A stretch of 64,000 nt of DNA from Micromonospora coriariae (lineage in GTDB: Bacteria; Actinomycetota; Actinomycetes; Mycobacteriales; Micromonosporaceae). The DNA is taken from NCBI RefSeq assembly GCF_900091455.1, contig NZ_LT607412.1, forward strand, positions 6,138,001 through 6,202,000. The letters are read 5' to 3'. Positions 26,425-35,746 of this stretch are shown one piece after another. The translations under genes were made by a program, and so were the position numbers. Position 1 is the stretch's first letter, and every line of letters begins with the position of its first letter. The notes under the pieces are model-generated. The model was not told the origin of the DNA, ran no database searches, and saw only the letters and a program-made list of their open reading frames with translations.

Positions 26425-27189
26425 TCAGCGGGCCGCGCGCCGGCCGAACCGGCGCAGGGCCACCAGCAGGCAGACCGTGCCCAACCCGAGCACCCAGGCG
26501 AGCGTCTGCAGCACCGGCACGAGCACCGGGCCGCCGCTGGACAGGCCGACCAACGCCTCGGTGGCGACCGAGAACGGGTTGGCGCGCACCACCGGCTGCA
26601 CCACCGAGGGGAACGCCGACACCGGCACGAACCCCGAGGAGAAGATGAACAACAGGGTCGCCGGACCGGTCAGCGACGGCGGCAGCGACTCCTCGTCCCC
26701 GGGCCCCGATCCCCGCCACAGCGCGATCGCCGCCCACATCAGGCCGAACAGCGCGATCACCGCGAAGAAGCCGACGACCGCCAGCGGCCCCTCCCGGAAC
26801 CGGAAACCCAGCAGCACGGCCACGCCCGTGGTCAGCGCTCCGATCAGGACGATGCGCAGCACGTCGCCGGCGAGGCGGCCGGCCAGCAGCGACCCCGGCG
26901 CCACCGGCATCGTGCGCAGCCGGTCGACCAGCCCGCCCCGCAGGTCACGCAGGAACCCGACGGCGCTCGACGGCGACCCGAACGCGGCGGTGGACAGCAC
27001 CACCAGCGGCGCCAGCCGCTCCAGGTAGTGCTGCCGGTCGCCGTCACCGACGATCCGGCCGAAGACCGCGTACTGGGTGAGCAGGAGCAGCACCGGAAAC
27101 GCGAACGAGTAGGCCAGGGCGGGCGGGGCCCGGAAGAACCGGCGAAGGTTGCGCCCGGCGAACAGCGAGGCCTGCGTGAGCGTACTCAT
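26425..27189 (-). CDS. ABC-2 type exporter permease (DrrB-like)
   Basis: A 254-residue integral membrane protein with six predicted helices: an N-terminal cytosolic helix pair (ASLFAGRNLRRFFRAPP), then hydrophobic spans including LAYSFAFPVLLLLTQYAV, VLRIVLIGALTTGVAVLLGF and LAVVGFFAVIALFGLMWAAI, and a final VLGLGTVCLLVALRRFGRR. RGGLVDRLRTMPVAPGSLLAGR is the coupling segment of the DrrB/NodJ ABC-2 family. The start overlaps the upstream permease stop by 4 bp. With the second permease and the ATPase it forms an exporter, probably for the cluster product or another lipophilic drug. Confidence 0.87.
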   Translation of the reverse strand: MSTLTQASLFAGRNLRRFFRAPPALAYSFAFPVLLLLTQYAVFGRIVGDGDRQHYLERLAPLVVLSTAAFGSPSSAVGFLRDLRGGLVDRLRTMPVAPGSLLAGRLAGDVLRIVLIGALTTGVAVLLGFRFREGPLAVVGFFAVIALFGLMWAAIALWRGSGPGDEESLPPSLTGPATLLFIFSSGFVPVSAFPSVVQPVVRANPFSVATEALVGLSSGGPVLVPVLQTLAWVLGLGTVCLLVALRRFGRRAAR

Positions 27190-27959
27190 CGGCTCCTCCG
27201 AAACGAACGTGCCGCGGCCGCTCCGAACAGCAGCCCCAGGACCAGCAGCCAGACGAGGGCCGGCCACACCCTCTGCTCGGCGCCCTCGGTGGACAGCGCG
27301 CGCAACGCGTCGACCTGGGCGGAGAACGGCGACACCTCCACCACCGGTTGCAGCCAGCCCGGGAAGGCGTCGACCGGGACGAAGGCGGTGGAGACCGTGG
27401 TGAGCACCAGGTACGGCAGGGTCAGCGCCGAGTACACCTGCTCGGGGTCACGGGCGCCCAGCCCCAGGGCCGCGCAGCCGGCCGCGAGTACCACCGCGAA
27501 GCCGACCGCCAGCAGGACGAAAGCCATCGCGCCCGCCGCGCCGGCGGTGAACCGGAATCCGACAAGCACCGCGGCGACGAGGATCACCGCCACCGCGACG
27601 GCGGCCCGGGCGGCGTCCACCACGAGCCGAGCCGCCGGCACCACGACCGCGCTCATCGGCAGCGTCCGGTAGCGGGCGATCAGGCCGCTGCGAGCGTCGC
27701 CGGCGATCATGTAGCAGGCCGACATGGCGACCAGGGCGGTGGTCTGCACCACGATCGCCGGCGGGAGGAACTGCTCGTAGGCGATCCCGTAGTCGGCCAT
27801 CAGCCGTCGGAAGACCACAATGAAGCCGGCGAAGAACGCCAGCGGAAAGACGACGGTCAGGCCGACCGACCGGCCGGCGCGGGCCTGCCGCAGGTTACGG
27901 GCGGCCAGGACGGCGAACTGCCGCAGCGGGCTGGCCCCGGCGGCGGCCGTGGTGCTCAC
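27186..27959 (-). CDS. ABC-2 type exporter permease, second subunit
   Basis: A 257-residue ABC-2 permease parallel in layout to the next gene: a cytosolic start (QFAVLAARNLRQARAGRS), first span VGLTVVFPLAFFAGFIVVF, the coupling segment RSGLIARYRTLPMSAVVVPA, then four further spans and a C-terminal LLVLGLLFGAAAARSFRRS. The GTG start overlaps the ATPase stop by 4 bp. Two different half-size permeases with one ATPase suggest a heterodimeric membrane part of a DrrAB-type exporter. Confidence 0.87.
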   Translation of the reverse strand: MSTTAAAGASPLRQFAVLAARNLRQARAGRSVGLTVVFPLAFFAGFIVVFRRLMADYGIAYEQFLPPAIVVQTTALVAMSACYMIAGDARSGLIARYRTLPMSAVVVPAARLVVDAARAAVAVAVILVAAVLVGFRFTAGAAGAMAFVLLAVGFAVVLAAGCAALGLGARDPEQVYSALTLPYLVLTTVSTAFVPVDAFPGWLQPVVEVSPFSAQVDALRALSTEGAEQRVWPALVWLLVLGLLFGAAAARSFRRSR

Positions 27960-28933
27960 CGGCCAGCCCCCGCCACGCCCGGCGCCACGGTCGACCGGAC
28001 CGCGTCCGCGTCCGCGTCCACGGTCCGGGAGAGGAACACCTCGTCCAGCGTCGGCCGCCGCACGGTGACGTCGTCGGCCTCCACGCCGGCCGATTCGAGC
28101 CGCCGGACCACCTCGGTCAGCGTGCCGGAACCGGCGGCGAGCCGCAGCACGTCCTCGTCCTCGGTCAGCCCCGGGAAGGCCGCGCGCAGCTGCTCGACCG
28201 CGACCGCCCGCGCCCGCGGGTCCTCCACCCGCACCTCGCAGACCGCGCCGCCGAGCTGACGCTTGAGCTCGTCCGGGGTGCCCTCGGCGACGACCCTGCC
28301 GTGGTCGATGAGCAGGACCCGCCCGGCCAACTGGTCGGCCTCCTCCAGGTACTGGGTGGTGAGCAGGACCGCGGTGCCGCCGTCGCGCAACTCCCGGACG
28401 ATCTCCCACAGCGCCCGCCGACTGCGCGGGTCCAGCCCGGTGGTCGGCTCGTCGAGGATCAGCACGGGCCGGTCGACCACCAGGCTCGCCGCCAGGTCGA
28501 GACGGCGGCGCAGGCCACCGGAGTAGGTGCGTACCGCCTTGCCCGCCACCTCGCCCAGGTCGAAGCGCCCGACCAGCTCGTCGGCCCGGCTGGTGGCGGC
28601 GCGTCGACCCAGCCCGAGCAGCCGGCCGAACAGGACCAGGTTCTCCCGGCCGGTCAGCAGCTCGTCGAGCGCCGCGAACTGCCCGGTGACGGCGATGCTG
28701 CGGCGCACCTCGGCGCCCTGGCCGACCACGTCGAAGCCGGCGACGCGGGCGGTGCCGGCATCGGGCCTCAGCAGCGTGGTGAGACAGTGGATCGTGGTGG
28801 TCTTTCCCGCGCCGTTGGGTCCGAGCAGACCGACCACCTCACCCGCGGCGACCTCGAAGCTCACCCCGTCGACCGCCGCCGTCGTGCCGAACGACCGACG
28901 CAGGTCGCTGACCTGGATCATCTGTTGTGACAT
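27956..28933 (-). CDS. DrrA-like ABC exporter ATPase
   Basis: A 325-residue ABC ATPase of the daunorubicin-resistance (DrrA) type. Walker A GPNGAGKT is at residues 38-45, the Q-loop in VTGQFAALDELLTG, the signature YSGGLRRRLDLAASL, Walker B LILDEPTTGLD, and the switch histidine region follows at TTQYLEEAD, where Gln takes the usual His place as in DrrA homologues. The C-terminal 80 residues (VTVRRPTLDEVFLSRT) are the DrrA tail. The ATG at 28933 has a GGTGG site. It is the first gene of the three-gene exporter, preceded by a CTTGTATCTGG motif. Confidence 0.93.
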   Translation of the reverse strand: MSQQMIQVSDLRRSFGTTAAVDGVSFEVAAGEVVGLLGPNGAGKTTTIHCLTTLLRPDAGTARVAGFDVVGQGAEVRRSIAVTGQFAALDELLTGRENLVLFGRLLGLGRRAATSRADELVGRFDLGEVAGKAVRTYSGGLRRRLDLAASLVVDRPVLILDEPTTGLDPRSRRALWEIVRELRDGGTAVLLTTQYLEEADQLAGRVLLIDHGRVVAEGTPDELKRQLGGAVCEVRVEDPRARAVAVEQLRAAFPGLTEDEDVLRLAAGSGTLTEVVRRLESAGVEADDVTVRRPTLDEVFLSRTVDADADAVRSTVAPGVAGAGR

Positions 28934-28989
28934 CGCACCACCCTCATGCCAGGAATCCCGGAACCATATCAACGCTTGTCTGCGCGAAG

Positions 28990-29000
28990 CCAGATACAAG
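28990..29000 (-). promoter_or_regulatory. CTCGTATCTGC-like motif upstream of the ABC exporter
   Basis: On the minus strand the bases read CTTGTATCTGG, matching 9 of 11 positions of the motif found upstream of the thioesterase and plsX genes. It lies 57 bp before the exporter ATG and within a relatively AT-rich stretch suited to a promoter. Confidence 0.4.
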
Positions 29001-29010
29001 AATGGATAGT

Positions 29011-30063
29011 TCACCCGTCGACGGGGCTGCGTCGACCCCTGAGTCGCTGCCGGGACGACGCCGCGAAGGCCCGGGCGATCCGCCCCACCACACCCGAGCG
29101 AAAACACTCCCCGGCGATTCCCACGCTCGCCTCGACGTCGGCCGCCGTGGCCGTCCCGTGGCAGATCACGCACACACCGCGTACCCCGAGCAGCGCCCCG
29201 CCCGGCTCGGCCGCGAGTCCGTCACGCACCGCCCGGGTCACCCGTCGTTGCCGGTCCCGGGCCAGCACGCCGATCGGCGAGAACGCCCGCACCGCGTCCA
29301 ACGCCAGACCGACGGTGGCGTCCAACGTGCGCTCGTACGTCTTCAGCGCCACATCACCTGTGAAACCGTCGGTCACCGCCACGTCGACACGGCCTCCGAG
29401 CACGTCGTACGCCTCGATCTGGCCGGTGTAGCCGGGCATCGTGGCCAGCAGGAGGTGCGCGTCCCGGCGTACCGGCCCGCCCTTGACCGCCTCGTGGCCG
29501 TTGGACAGCAGGCCGATCCGCGGTCGGGCCAGGCCCAGCCGAGCGCGTGCGTACTCCGCACCCAGCACCGCGAACTCGACAAGCCAATCCGGCACGGCCG
29601 CGGCGGTCGCGCCGATGTCCAGCAGCACGGTCGGGCCGGCGCCGGGCACCGGCAGCACCATCGCCAGGGCCGGGTTGCTCACCCCCGGCACCCGACCCAT
29701 CCGCACGGCCGCCGCGAGCACCGCCGCGCCGGTGTTGCCCGGGGTCACCATGGCATCGGCCCGACCCGCCGCCACCTCCCCCGCGGCGACCAGCAGGGAG
29801 GAGCGCCGCTTGGCGTACGTCGCGGCCACCGGATCCTCGGCCATCGCGACCACGTCGGGGGCGTCCACCAGTCGTACGCCGGGCGGCGGAACGCCACCGG
29901 GCAGCAGGGGACGCACGAGCGCCCGCGGTCCGACCAGCAGCACGTCCACCGTCTCGGCCGCGGCCAGCGCACCGGCGACGACGGGCTCCGCGCCGAGGTC
30001 CGCCCCGGCGGCGTCGACCGCCACCCGTAGCCGCCGGCCCGGCCGGTCGTCGTGACCTGCCAC
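29011..30063 (-). CDS. PlsX-like phosphate acyltransferase
   Basis: A 350-residue PlsX-family protein. It has the opening VAVDAAGADLGAEPVVAGAL, KRRSSLLVAAGEVAAGRADAMVTPGNTGAAVLAA with the SxGNTGA-type loop, VLLDIGATAAAVPDWLVEFA, GLLSNGHEAVKGG (family: GLLNxGxExxKG) and VTDGFTGDVALKTYE near the C-terminus. PlsX turns acyl-ACP into acyl phosphate. Housekeeping plsX usually lies beside rpmF, acpP or rnc; this copy stands alone next to a type II PKS-like cluster. GTG 30063 is chosen since the family strand begins 12 residues later; longer starts up to 30150 would read through the shared motif. Confidence 0.83.
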   Translation of the reverse strand: MAGHDDRPGRRLRVAVDAAGADLGAEPVVAGALAAAETVDVLLVGPRALVRPLLPGGVPPPGVRLVDAPDVVAMAEDPVAATYAKRRSSLLVAAGEVAAGRADAMVTPGNTGAAVLAAAVRMGRVPGVSNPALAMVLPVPGAGPTVLLDIGATAAAVPDWLVEFAVLGAEYARARLGLARPRIGLLSNGHEAVKGGPVRRDAHLLLATMPGYTGQIEAYDVLGGRVDVAVTDGFTGDVALKTYERTLDATVGLALDAVRAFSPIGVLARDRQRRVTRAVRDGLAAEPGGALLGVRGVCVICHGTATAADVEASVGIAGECFRSGVVGRIARAFAASSRQRLRGRRSPVDG

Positions 30064-30106
30064 TATCGCATCCCAGCCATCCGGCACCTCACACAAACAC
30101 GTGACA

Positions 30107-30117
30107 GCAGATACGAG
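30107..30117 (-). promoter_or_regulatory. CTCGTATCTGC motif upstream of the plsX-like gene
   Basis: Exact minus-strand copy of the 11-bp motif found at 25505-25515, 44 bp upstream of the chosen GTG start. Supports joint control of plsX with the thioesterase and exporter genes. Confidence 0.45.
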
Positions 30118-30230
30118 ATGCATGCTAACTCTCCGGGCCGGCCGGATCACCCCCGAAAGCTCTTCTCGGCCCGGTTCCGGCGATCGACAGGCCGGCTCCG
30201 AGAAGCAAGAACCGGGGCTACACTCCGCGC

Positions 30231-30839
30231 ATGGCTACGGCGGGACTGCTCCTCGCGGCGGGCGCCGGCCGCCGGTTCGGCATGCCGAAGGCCCTCGTGT
30301 CGTACCGGGGGCGGCTCCTGGTGGAGCACGCCGCGGCGATCCTCACGGCCGCCGGCTGCCGGCCGGTCGTCGTGGTGCTCGGAGCGCAGGCCGACCGGGT
30401 CCGCGCCCGGACGCGGCTGCCCGCGGTGGTGCTCAACGACGACTGGGAGACGGGCATGGGCTCGTCTCTGCGGGCCGGGCTCTCCGCCCTGACGTCCGGC
30501 ACGGCCGTGGCAACCGTGGTCACGCTGGTCGACATGCCCGGCCTGACCCCCCAGGCGGTACGCCGAGTGGCCCGCGCCGCCACCGCCGACTCCCTCGCGG
30601 TGGCCACCTACCAGGACGGTCGCCGCGGACATCCGGTGCTGCTCGGCCGGCACCACTGGGCCGGCGCCGCGGCCGCGGCGATCGGGGACCGGGGCGCCCG
30701 GGACTACCTGCGGGCGCAGGGTGCCGCCGTGCGGCTGGTGCCCTGCGCCGACGTCGCCGACGACACCGACGTCGACCTGCCCGAACAGGCCGCCGCCTAC
30801 CGGCTGGCGCCTGACCTGCCCGCCCCCCGGATAGAGTGA
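30231..30839 (+). CDS. MobA/MocA-like nucleotidyltransferase
   Basis: A 202-residue nucleotidyltransferase of the MobA-like NTP transferase family. The N-terminal signature GLLLAAGAGRRFGMPKALV holds the nucleotide-binding glycine/arginine loop and lysine; DMPGLTPQAV carries the metal-binding aspartate; RRGHPVLLGRHHW follows as in MocA/MobA homologues. Members attach CTP or GTP to molybdopterin, or act on other nucleotides. No other molybdenum cofactor genes are near. It starts 168 bp upstream-divergent from plsX and is followed after 3 bp by the HNH gene. Confidence 0.87.
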   Translation: MATAGLLLAAGAGRRFGMPKALVSYRGRLLVEHAAAILTAAGCRPVVVVLGAQADRVRARTRLPAVVLNDDWETGMGSSLRAGLSALTSGTAVATVVTLVDMPGLTPQAVRRVARAATADSLAVATYQDGRRGHPVLLGRHHWAGAAAAAIGDRGARDYLRAQGAAVRLVPCADVADDTDVDLPEQAAAYRLAPDLPAPRIE

Positions 30840-30842
30840 CGT

Positions 30843-31325
30843 GTGCTCAGCAGGGTAAACGGCTTGTCCCGCCACTTCACTGAGGACAGCCTCCGCCGAT
30901 ACCTCCTGGAGCGTTCGGTCCGGCAGGCCGACGGCTGCCTGATCGTCCGGGGGTACGGCACCCGGCGCGGCGTCTACCAGAAGGTCGCGGGCCGGGCCTG
31001 GGCGCACATCGCGGCCTACGCCGCCTTCGTCGGAGGCTACGACCCCGCGCTGGACGTCGACCACCTGTGCGACGCCCGGGACTGTGTGGAGCCCACCCAT
31101 CTGCGACAGGTCAGTCGCGCGGAGATCTGCCGTACCCGGGAGCAGCCGTCGACCTGCCGCAACGGGCACGACCGCGAGGCCGACGAATCGACGGGGCGAT
31201 ACCGGCGCACGTGCCGCGCCTGCAACCGGGACGGTCAGCGTCGTTGGCGAGAGCGCCAGGCCGTCGAGGTGGCGCTGGCCCGCGCGGCGTACGTCCCGAA
31301 CCCAGGAGAGTCAGCGCGCACGTAG
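30843..31325 (+). CDS. HNH endonuclease-like protein
   Basis: A 160-residue protein with an HNH fold. DVDHLCDARDCVEPTHLR (residues 71-88) gives the catalytic D73-H74 pair, two cysteines (76 and 81) and the closing histidine; a second Cys pair (C105 and C124/C127 in TCRNGH and CRACN) forms a zinc knuckle. The N-terminal half resembles the DNA-contact domain of actinophage and chromosomal HNH proteins. GTG start 3 bp after the nucleotidyltransferase. It may be a remnant of a mobile element or a chromosomal HNH protein; no phage genes flank it. Confidence 0.78.
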   Translation: MLSRVNGLSRHFTEDSLRRYLLERSVRQADGCLIVRGYGTRRGVYQKVAGRAWAHIAAYAAFVGGYDPALDVDHLCDARDCVEPTHLRQVSRAEICRTREQPSTCRNGHDREADESTGRYRRTCRACNRDGQRRWRERQAVEVALARAAYVPNPGESART

Positions 31326-31342
31326 TGTCCGTGCCCCGACCC

Positions 31343-31879
31343 TCACCCGGCGGCGGTCATCGCGAAGACGGCCAGCTCGTGAGCCTCGCGCCCGTCCTGC
31401 TCGGCCATCCGCAGTGTGGTCTCCCGCTGGTACCCGGCCTTCTCGGCCACCCGTAGGGACGCCATGTTGTCGACCCGACAGTGCAACTGAACCCGCCGCA
31501 TCCCACCGTCGGCGAGCGCCCACCGTCCCACCGCCCCGGCCGCCTCGGTCGCAAAACCGCGGCCTCGCTGACTGCTGTGTATTCCGTAACCGATCTCGGT
31601 ACGACCGGCCTCCCAGTCGGTGTCCCGCAACCCGGTGCTACCGACGATCTCGCCGGTGGCCCGCTCCAGGATCACCAGGTGTACGCCCTCACCGCTCAAG
31701 CGCCGCTGATGCACCGTGTCCGCCAGCCACCCTTCCACGTCAGCGACCGCCTCAGGGAAGCCGGGCGGCAGTGCCGTGCGATCCCCCGCCGCCACGAATG
31801 CCGCCACAGACGCCACGTCCTGCGGCCCGAACTCACGAATCTCCAACCCACCGGAGATGATCTTCACTGGAGGGAACAT
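31343..31879 (-). CDS. GNAT N-acetyltransferase (RimJ/RimL type)
   Basis: A 178-residue GNAT protein. The acetyl-CoA loop is in IGYGIHSSQRGRGFATEAAGAV (R/Q-x-x-G-x-G/A pattern) and the C-terminal CRVDNMASLRVAEKAGY is the RimJ/RimL motif B with the conserved Asn. The substrate may be an amine or a protein N-terminus. Its 5' end overlaps the second GNAT gene by 16 bp, so the two are co-transcribed. Confidence 0.86.
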   Translation of the reverse strand: MFPPVKIISGGLEIREFGPQDVASVAAFVAAGDRTALPPGFPEAVADVEGWLADTVHQRRLSGEGVHLVILERATGEIVGSTGLRDTDWEAGRTEIGYGIHSSQRGRGFATEAAGAVGRWALADGGMRRVQLHCRVDNMASLRVAEKAGYQRETTLRMAEQDGREAHELAVFAMTAAG

Positions 31880-32535
31880 GGCGTGCAGGGTAAGCCCTCA
31901 CCCGTGGGCGGTGCAGTGGAATTACGCCCGTCCGACGCCTCCCACATCCCACGGGTCATCTCGTACTCGACCTCACCCAGGTCCGCTCCCGGCAGCGGTT
32001 CGTCCCAGGTCGGGAAGTACGTGCGCACGTACCGCATGCCGATCGCCTCCATCACGCCCCGAGAGCCGGCGTTCACAGCCATGGTCTGCGCGATCACCCG
32101 GCTCTGCCCGACGGTGTCGAAGGCGTGCCGCAGCAGGGCGCGGGATGCCTCGCTGGCCAGGCCCTTCCGCCAGTGCCGGCGAACAAGTCGGTAACCCAGC
32201 TCCGCGACGGTGGGGTCGTCGGGTTGGTCGGGGCCGTGCGCCGGCGGAAGCATCAGAAGGCCGATGAACTCGCCCTCGTCCTCACGTGCCGGCGACGTCG
32301 AGTCACGGGCACCGCCACCAGACCCGAACGCCATCCAGTAGCCCAGGCCGACCACGTTGCGCGCCAGGGCCATCCTCTGTGCGTGAGACGCCAGCACCTC
32401 GTCCCTGGATCGCGCCCGGCCGAAGAGGTAGCGAAGCACCTCCGGATCGGAGTCGAGCTGGATCTCCAGCTCGAGGTGCCGGTCGGCGAGCGGAACCAGC
32501 AGCAGACGGTCGGTGCGCAAGATCGGTTGCGGCAT
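31864..32535 (-). CDS. GNAT N-acetyltransferase
   Basis: A 223-residue GNAT protein starting PILRTDRLLLVPLADRHL, the RimJ/RimL opening. The acetyl-CoA site is in AELGYRLVRRHWRKGLASEASRALL and motif B in AQTMAVNAGSRGVMEAIGMRY. The C-terminal tail of about 25 residues (after MWEASDGR) is unusual and is the part that overlaps the downstream GNAT gene. It is the first gene of the pair; upstream lies the 321-bp low-GC gap that borders the accessory block. Confidence 0.85.
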   Translation of the reverse strand: MPQPILRTDRLLLVPLADRHLELEIQLDSDPEVLRYLFGRARSRDEVLASHAQRMALARNVVGLGYWMAFGSGGGARDSTSPAREDEGEFIGLLMLPPAHGPDQPDDPTVAELGYRLVRRHWRKGLASEASRALLRHAFDTVGQSRVIAQTMAVNAGSRGVMEAIGMRYVRTYFPTWDEPLPGADLGEVEYEMTRGMWEASDGRNSTAPPTGEGLPCTPCSLQ

Positions 32536-32856
32536 GCGGCAACGATCGCATGATCATGCCAGCGGTGCGATCCGATTTGCCGCAGGTCAAACGCACTCCG
32601 TGATGGTGCGCACGGCCCCGGACGGCAGCATGGTCCACCAAGGACACCATTCTGATTCCTTACGCACAAGAACTGTCATTATGATGCATGCACGGTATGC
32701 CCCTTATGTGGTGATGGTTTATCGGATTATCGTTACCGACAAACCGATAATGAGCTGCGGGGCTGGTGTGACTCTCGACCGGGTTGAGGGCCGAGCGCCT
32801 TCCACCGCTGCACCCTCGCGCCAGCTATATGCCGAACGACCACTGCTCGGGCAACA
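32536..32856. other. gene-less, relatively AT-rich gap bordering the accessory block
   Basis: About 320 bp without a convincing gene. Between 32640 and 32755 the sequence is clearly poorer in GC than its surroundings, with ATT/TTA-rich words and an imperfect inverted pair (CGGATTATCG near 32722 and CGATAAT near 32746). From 32767 it contains the decayed duplicate described separately. Confidence 0.6.
32767..32833 (+). pseudogene. decayed duplicate of the 5' end of the TPR-like gene at 41126
   Basis: Two blocks match the region around 41126. CTCGACCGGGTTGAGGGCCGA (from 32774) matches the promoter dyad at 41094-41114 with two differences, and the 24 bases starting CGCCTTCCACCGCTG (32797) are identical to bases from 41260. 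About 145 bp between the blocks are missing here, and weaker similarity continues to GCCGA near 32833. The -35 element is also mutated. It is a dead fragment of a second copy in the same orientation. Confidence 0.7.
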
Positions 32857-34539
<1,683 letters not shown>

Positions 34540-34597
34540 TCAGCTGCAAGCTACAAGCCCGAGCATCATCCCGTCCAATCATTTACCAGCCGCGCGC

Positions 34598-34644
34598 GGT
34601 GCGCAGCGTGCAGGCGCGGGTGGCGTATCTGCACGCTGCGCACC
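34598..34644. terminator. 16-bp perfect inverted repeat between aldo/keto reductase and Rox-like genes
   Basis: GGTGCGCAGCGTGCAG (34598-34613) and its exact complement (34629-34644) enclose a 15-nt loop. It begins 11 bp after the aldo/keto reductase stop (minus strand), so it is probably the terminator of that gene, though without a U-run. It also insulates the Rox-like gene downstream. Confidence 0.5.
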
Positions 34645-34654
34645 GGGGCTGGGA

Positions 34655-35632
34655 TCAACGCTCCAACAGGCGCATGGCGGCTTCGTCGTGGGTCTCGCCG
34701 ACTGCGGGAGGAAGGTTGTCGAGCTTCTCGATCTGCTCGGCGGTCAGTTCCACGGCGTCGGAGGCACTGTTCTCCTCGACGCGTGCCACGCGCTTGGTGC
34801 CGGGGATGGGGGCGATGTCGTCGCCCCGGGTCAGCAGCCAGGCCAGTGCGATCTGCGCGGGGGTGGTACCCGCTTCGGCGGCGATGGCTTGGACCTCGTC
34901 CGCGAGACGCAGGTTGCGCTGGAAGTTCTCGCCGGTGAAGCGCGGGTTGTTCTTACGCAGGTCGGTCTCGTCGAAGCCGCTGGTCGAGCGGATCTGTCCG
35001 GTGAGGAATCCGCGTCCAAGGGGCGAGTAGGGCACGAAGCCGATGTTCAGCTCGCGCAGCAGGGGCAGCACCTGCGCCTCCGGGTGCCGGGTCCACAGGG
35101 AGTACTCCGACTGGATGGCGGCGACGGGATGCACGGCGTGGGCGCGGCGGATCGTCTCCGGTCCGGCCTCGGACAGGCCGATGTGGCGGATCTTGCCCTC
35201 GGTGATCAGTTCGGCCAGCGTCCCGATGGTGTCCTCAATGGGCGTGTTCGGGTCGACCCGGTGTTGGTAGTACAGGTCGATGTAGTCGGTGCCCAGCCGC
35301 TTGAGCGAGCCTTCGACGGCGGTGCGAATGTTGGCCGGGCTGCTGTCGAGTTGCCCTGCCCCGCCGCGCGCATGCGAGATCATGCCGAACTTCGTCGCCA
35401 CCACGGCCTGGTCCCGGCGGCCCTTGAGCGCTTTGCCGAGGAGTTCCTCGTTGATGTACGGACCGTAGACCTCGGCGGTGTCCAGGAACGTGACACCCAG
35501 TTCCAGGGCCCGGTGGATGGTACGGATCGATTCGGCGTCGTCCGTGCCGGCTCCCGTGTAGGCGTAGGACATCGATACCAAGCCCAGACCGATACGGGAG
35601 ACGTCCAGGTCCCCCAGCTTGATGTGCTTCAT
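34655..35632 (-). CDS. aldo/keto reductase
   Basis: A 325-residue AKR of the YajO/AKR13-like group. The catalytic tetrad is visible: Asp and Tyr in FLDTAEVYGPYINEELLG, Lys in VVATKFGM, His in LYYQHRVDP. The NADPH end carries GLSEAG, PYSPLGRGFLTG and PIPGTKRVARVEENSAS. It would reduce aldehydes or ketones with NADPH. ATG 35632 has GGAG upstream. It is next to a metallo-hydrolase gene in the same direction and is probably part of a detoxification set. Confidence 0.9.
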   Translation of the reverse strand: MKHIKLGDLDVSRIGLGLVSMSYAYTGAGTDDAESIRTIHRALELGVTFLDTAEVYGPYINEELLGKALKGRRDQAVVATKFGMISHARGGAGQLDSSPANIRTAVEGSLKRLGTDYIDLYYQHRVDPNTPIEDTIGTLAELITEGKIRHIGLSEAGPETIRRAHAVHPVAAIQSEYSLWTRHPEAQVLPLLRELNIGFVPYSPLGRGFLTGQIRSTSGFDETDLRKNNPRFTGENFQRNLRLADEVQAIAAEAGTTPAQIALAWLLTRGDDIAPIPGTKRVARVEENSASDAVELTAEQIEKLDNLPPAVGETHDEAAMRLLER

Positions 35633-35746
35633 TGCGGTTCTCCGTTTCTCTGGCAATCTGTACGACTTGGTGGGCACTGCGAACGGCTTCGCCGCTCATC
35701 GCCGGTGCGCGGCCCGTTCCAGGGGTCGCACCACGGGTGGGACGGG

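Noticed and set aside
30843..31325. Mobile element around the HNH gene
   Set aside because: No integrase, transposase, terminase or terminal repeats were found beside it.
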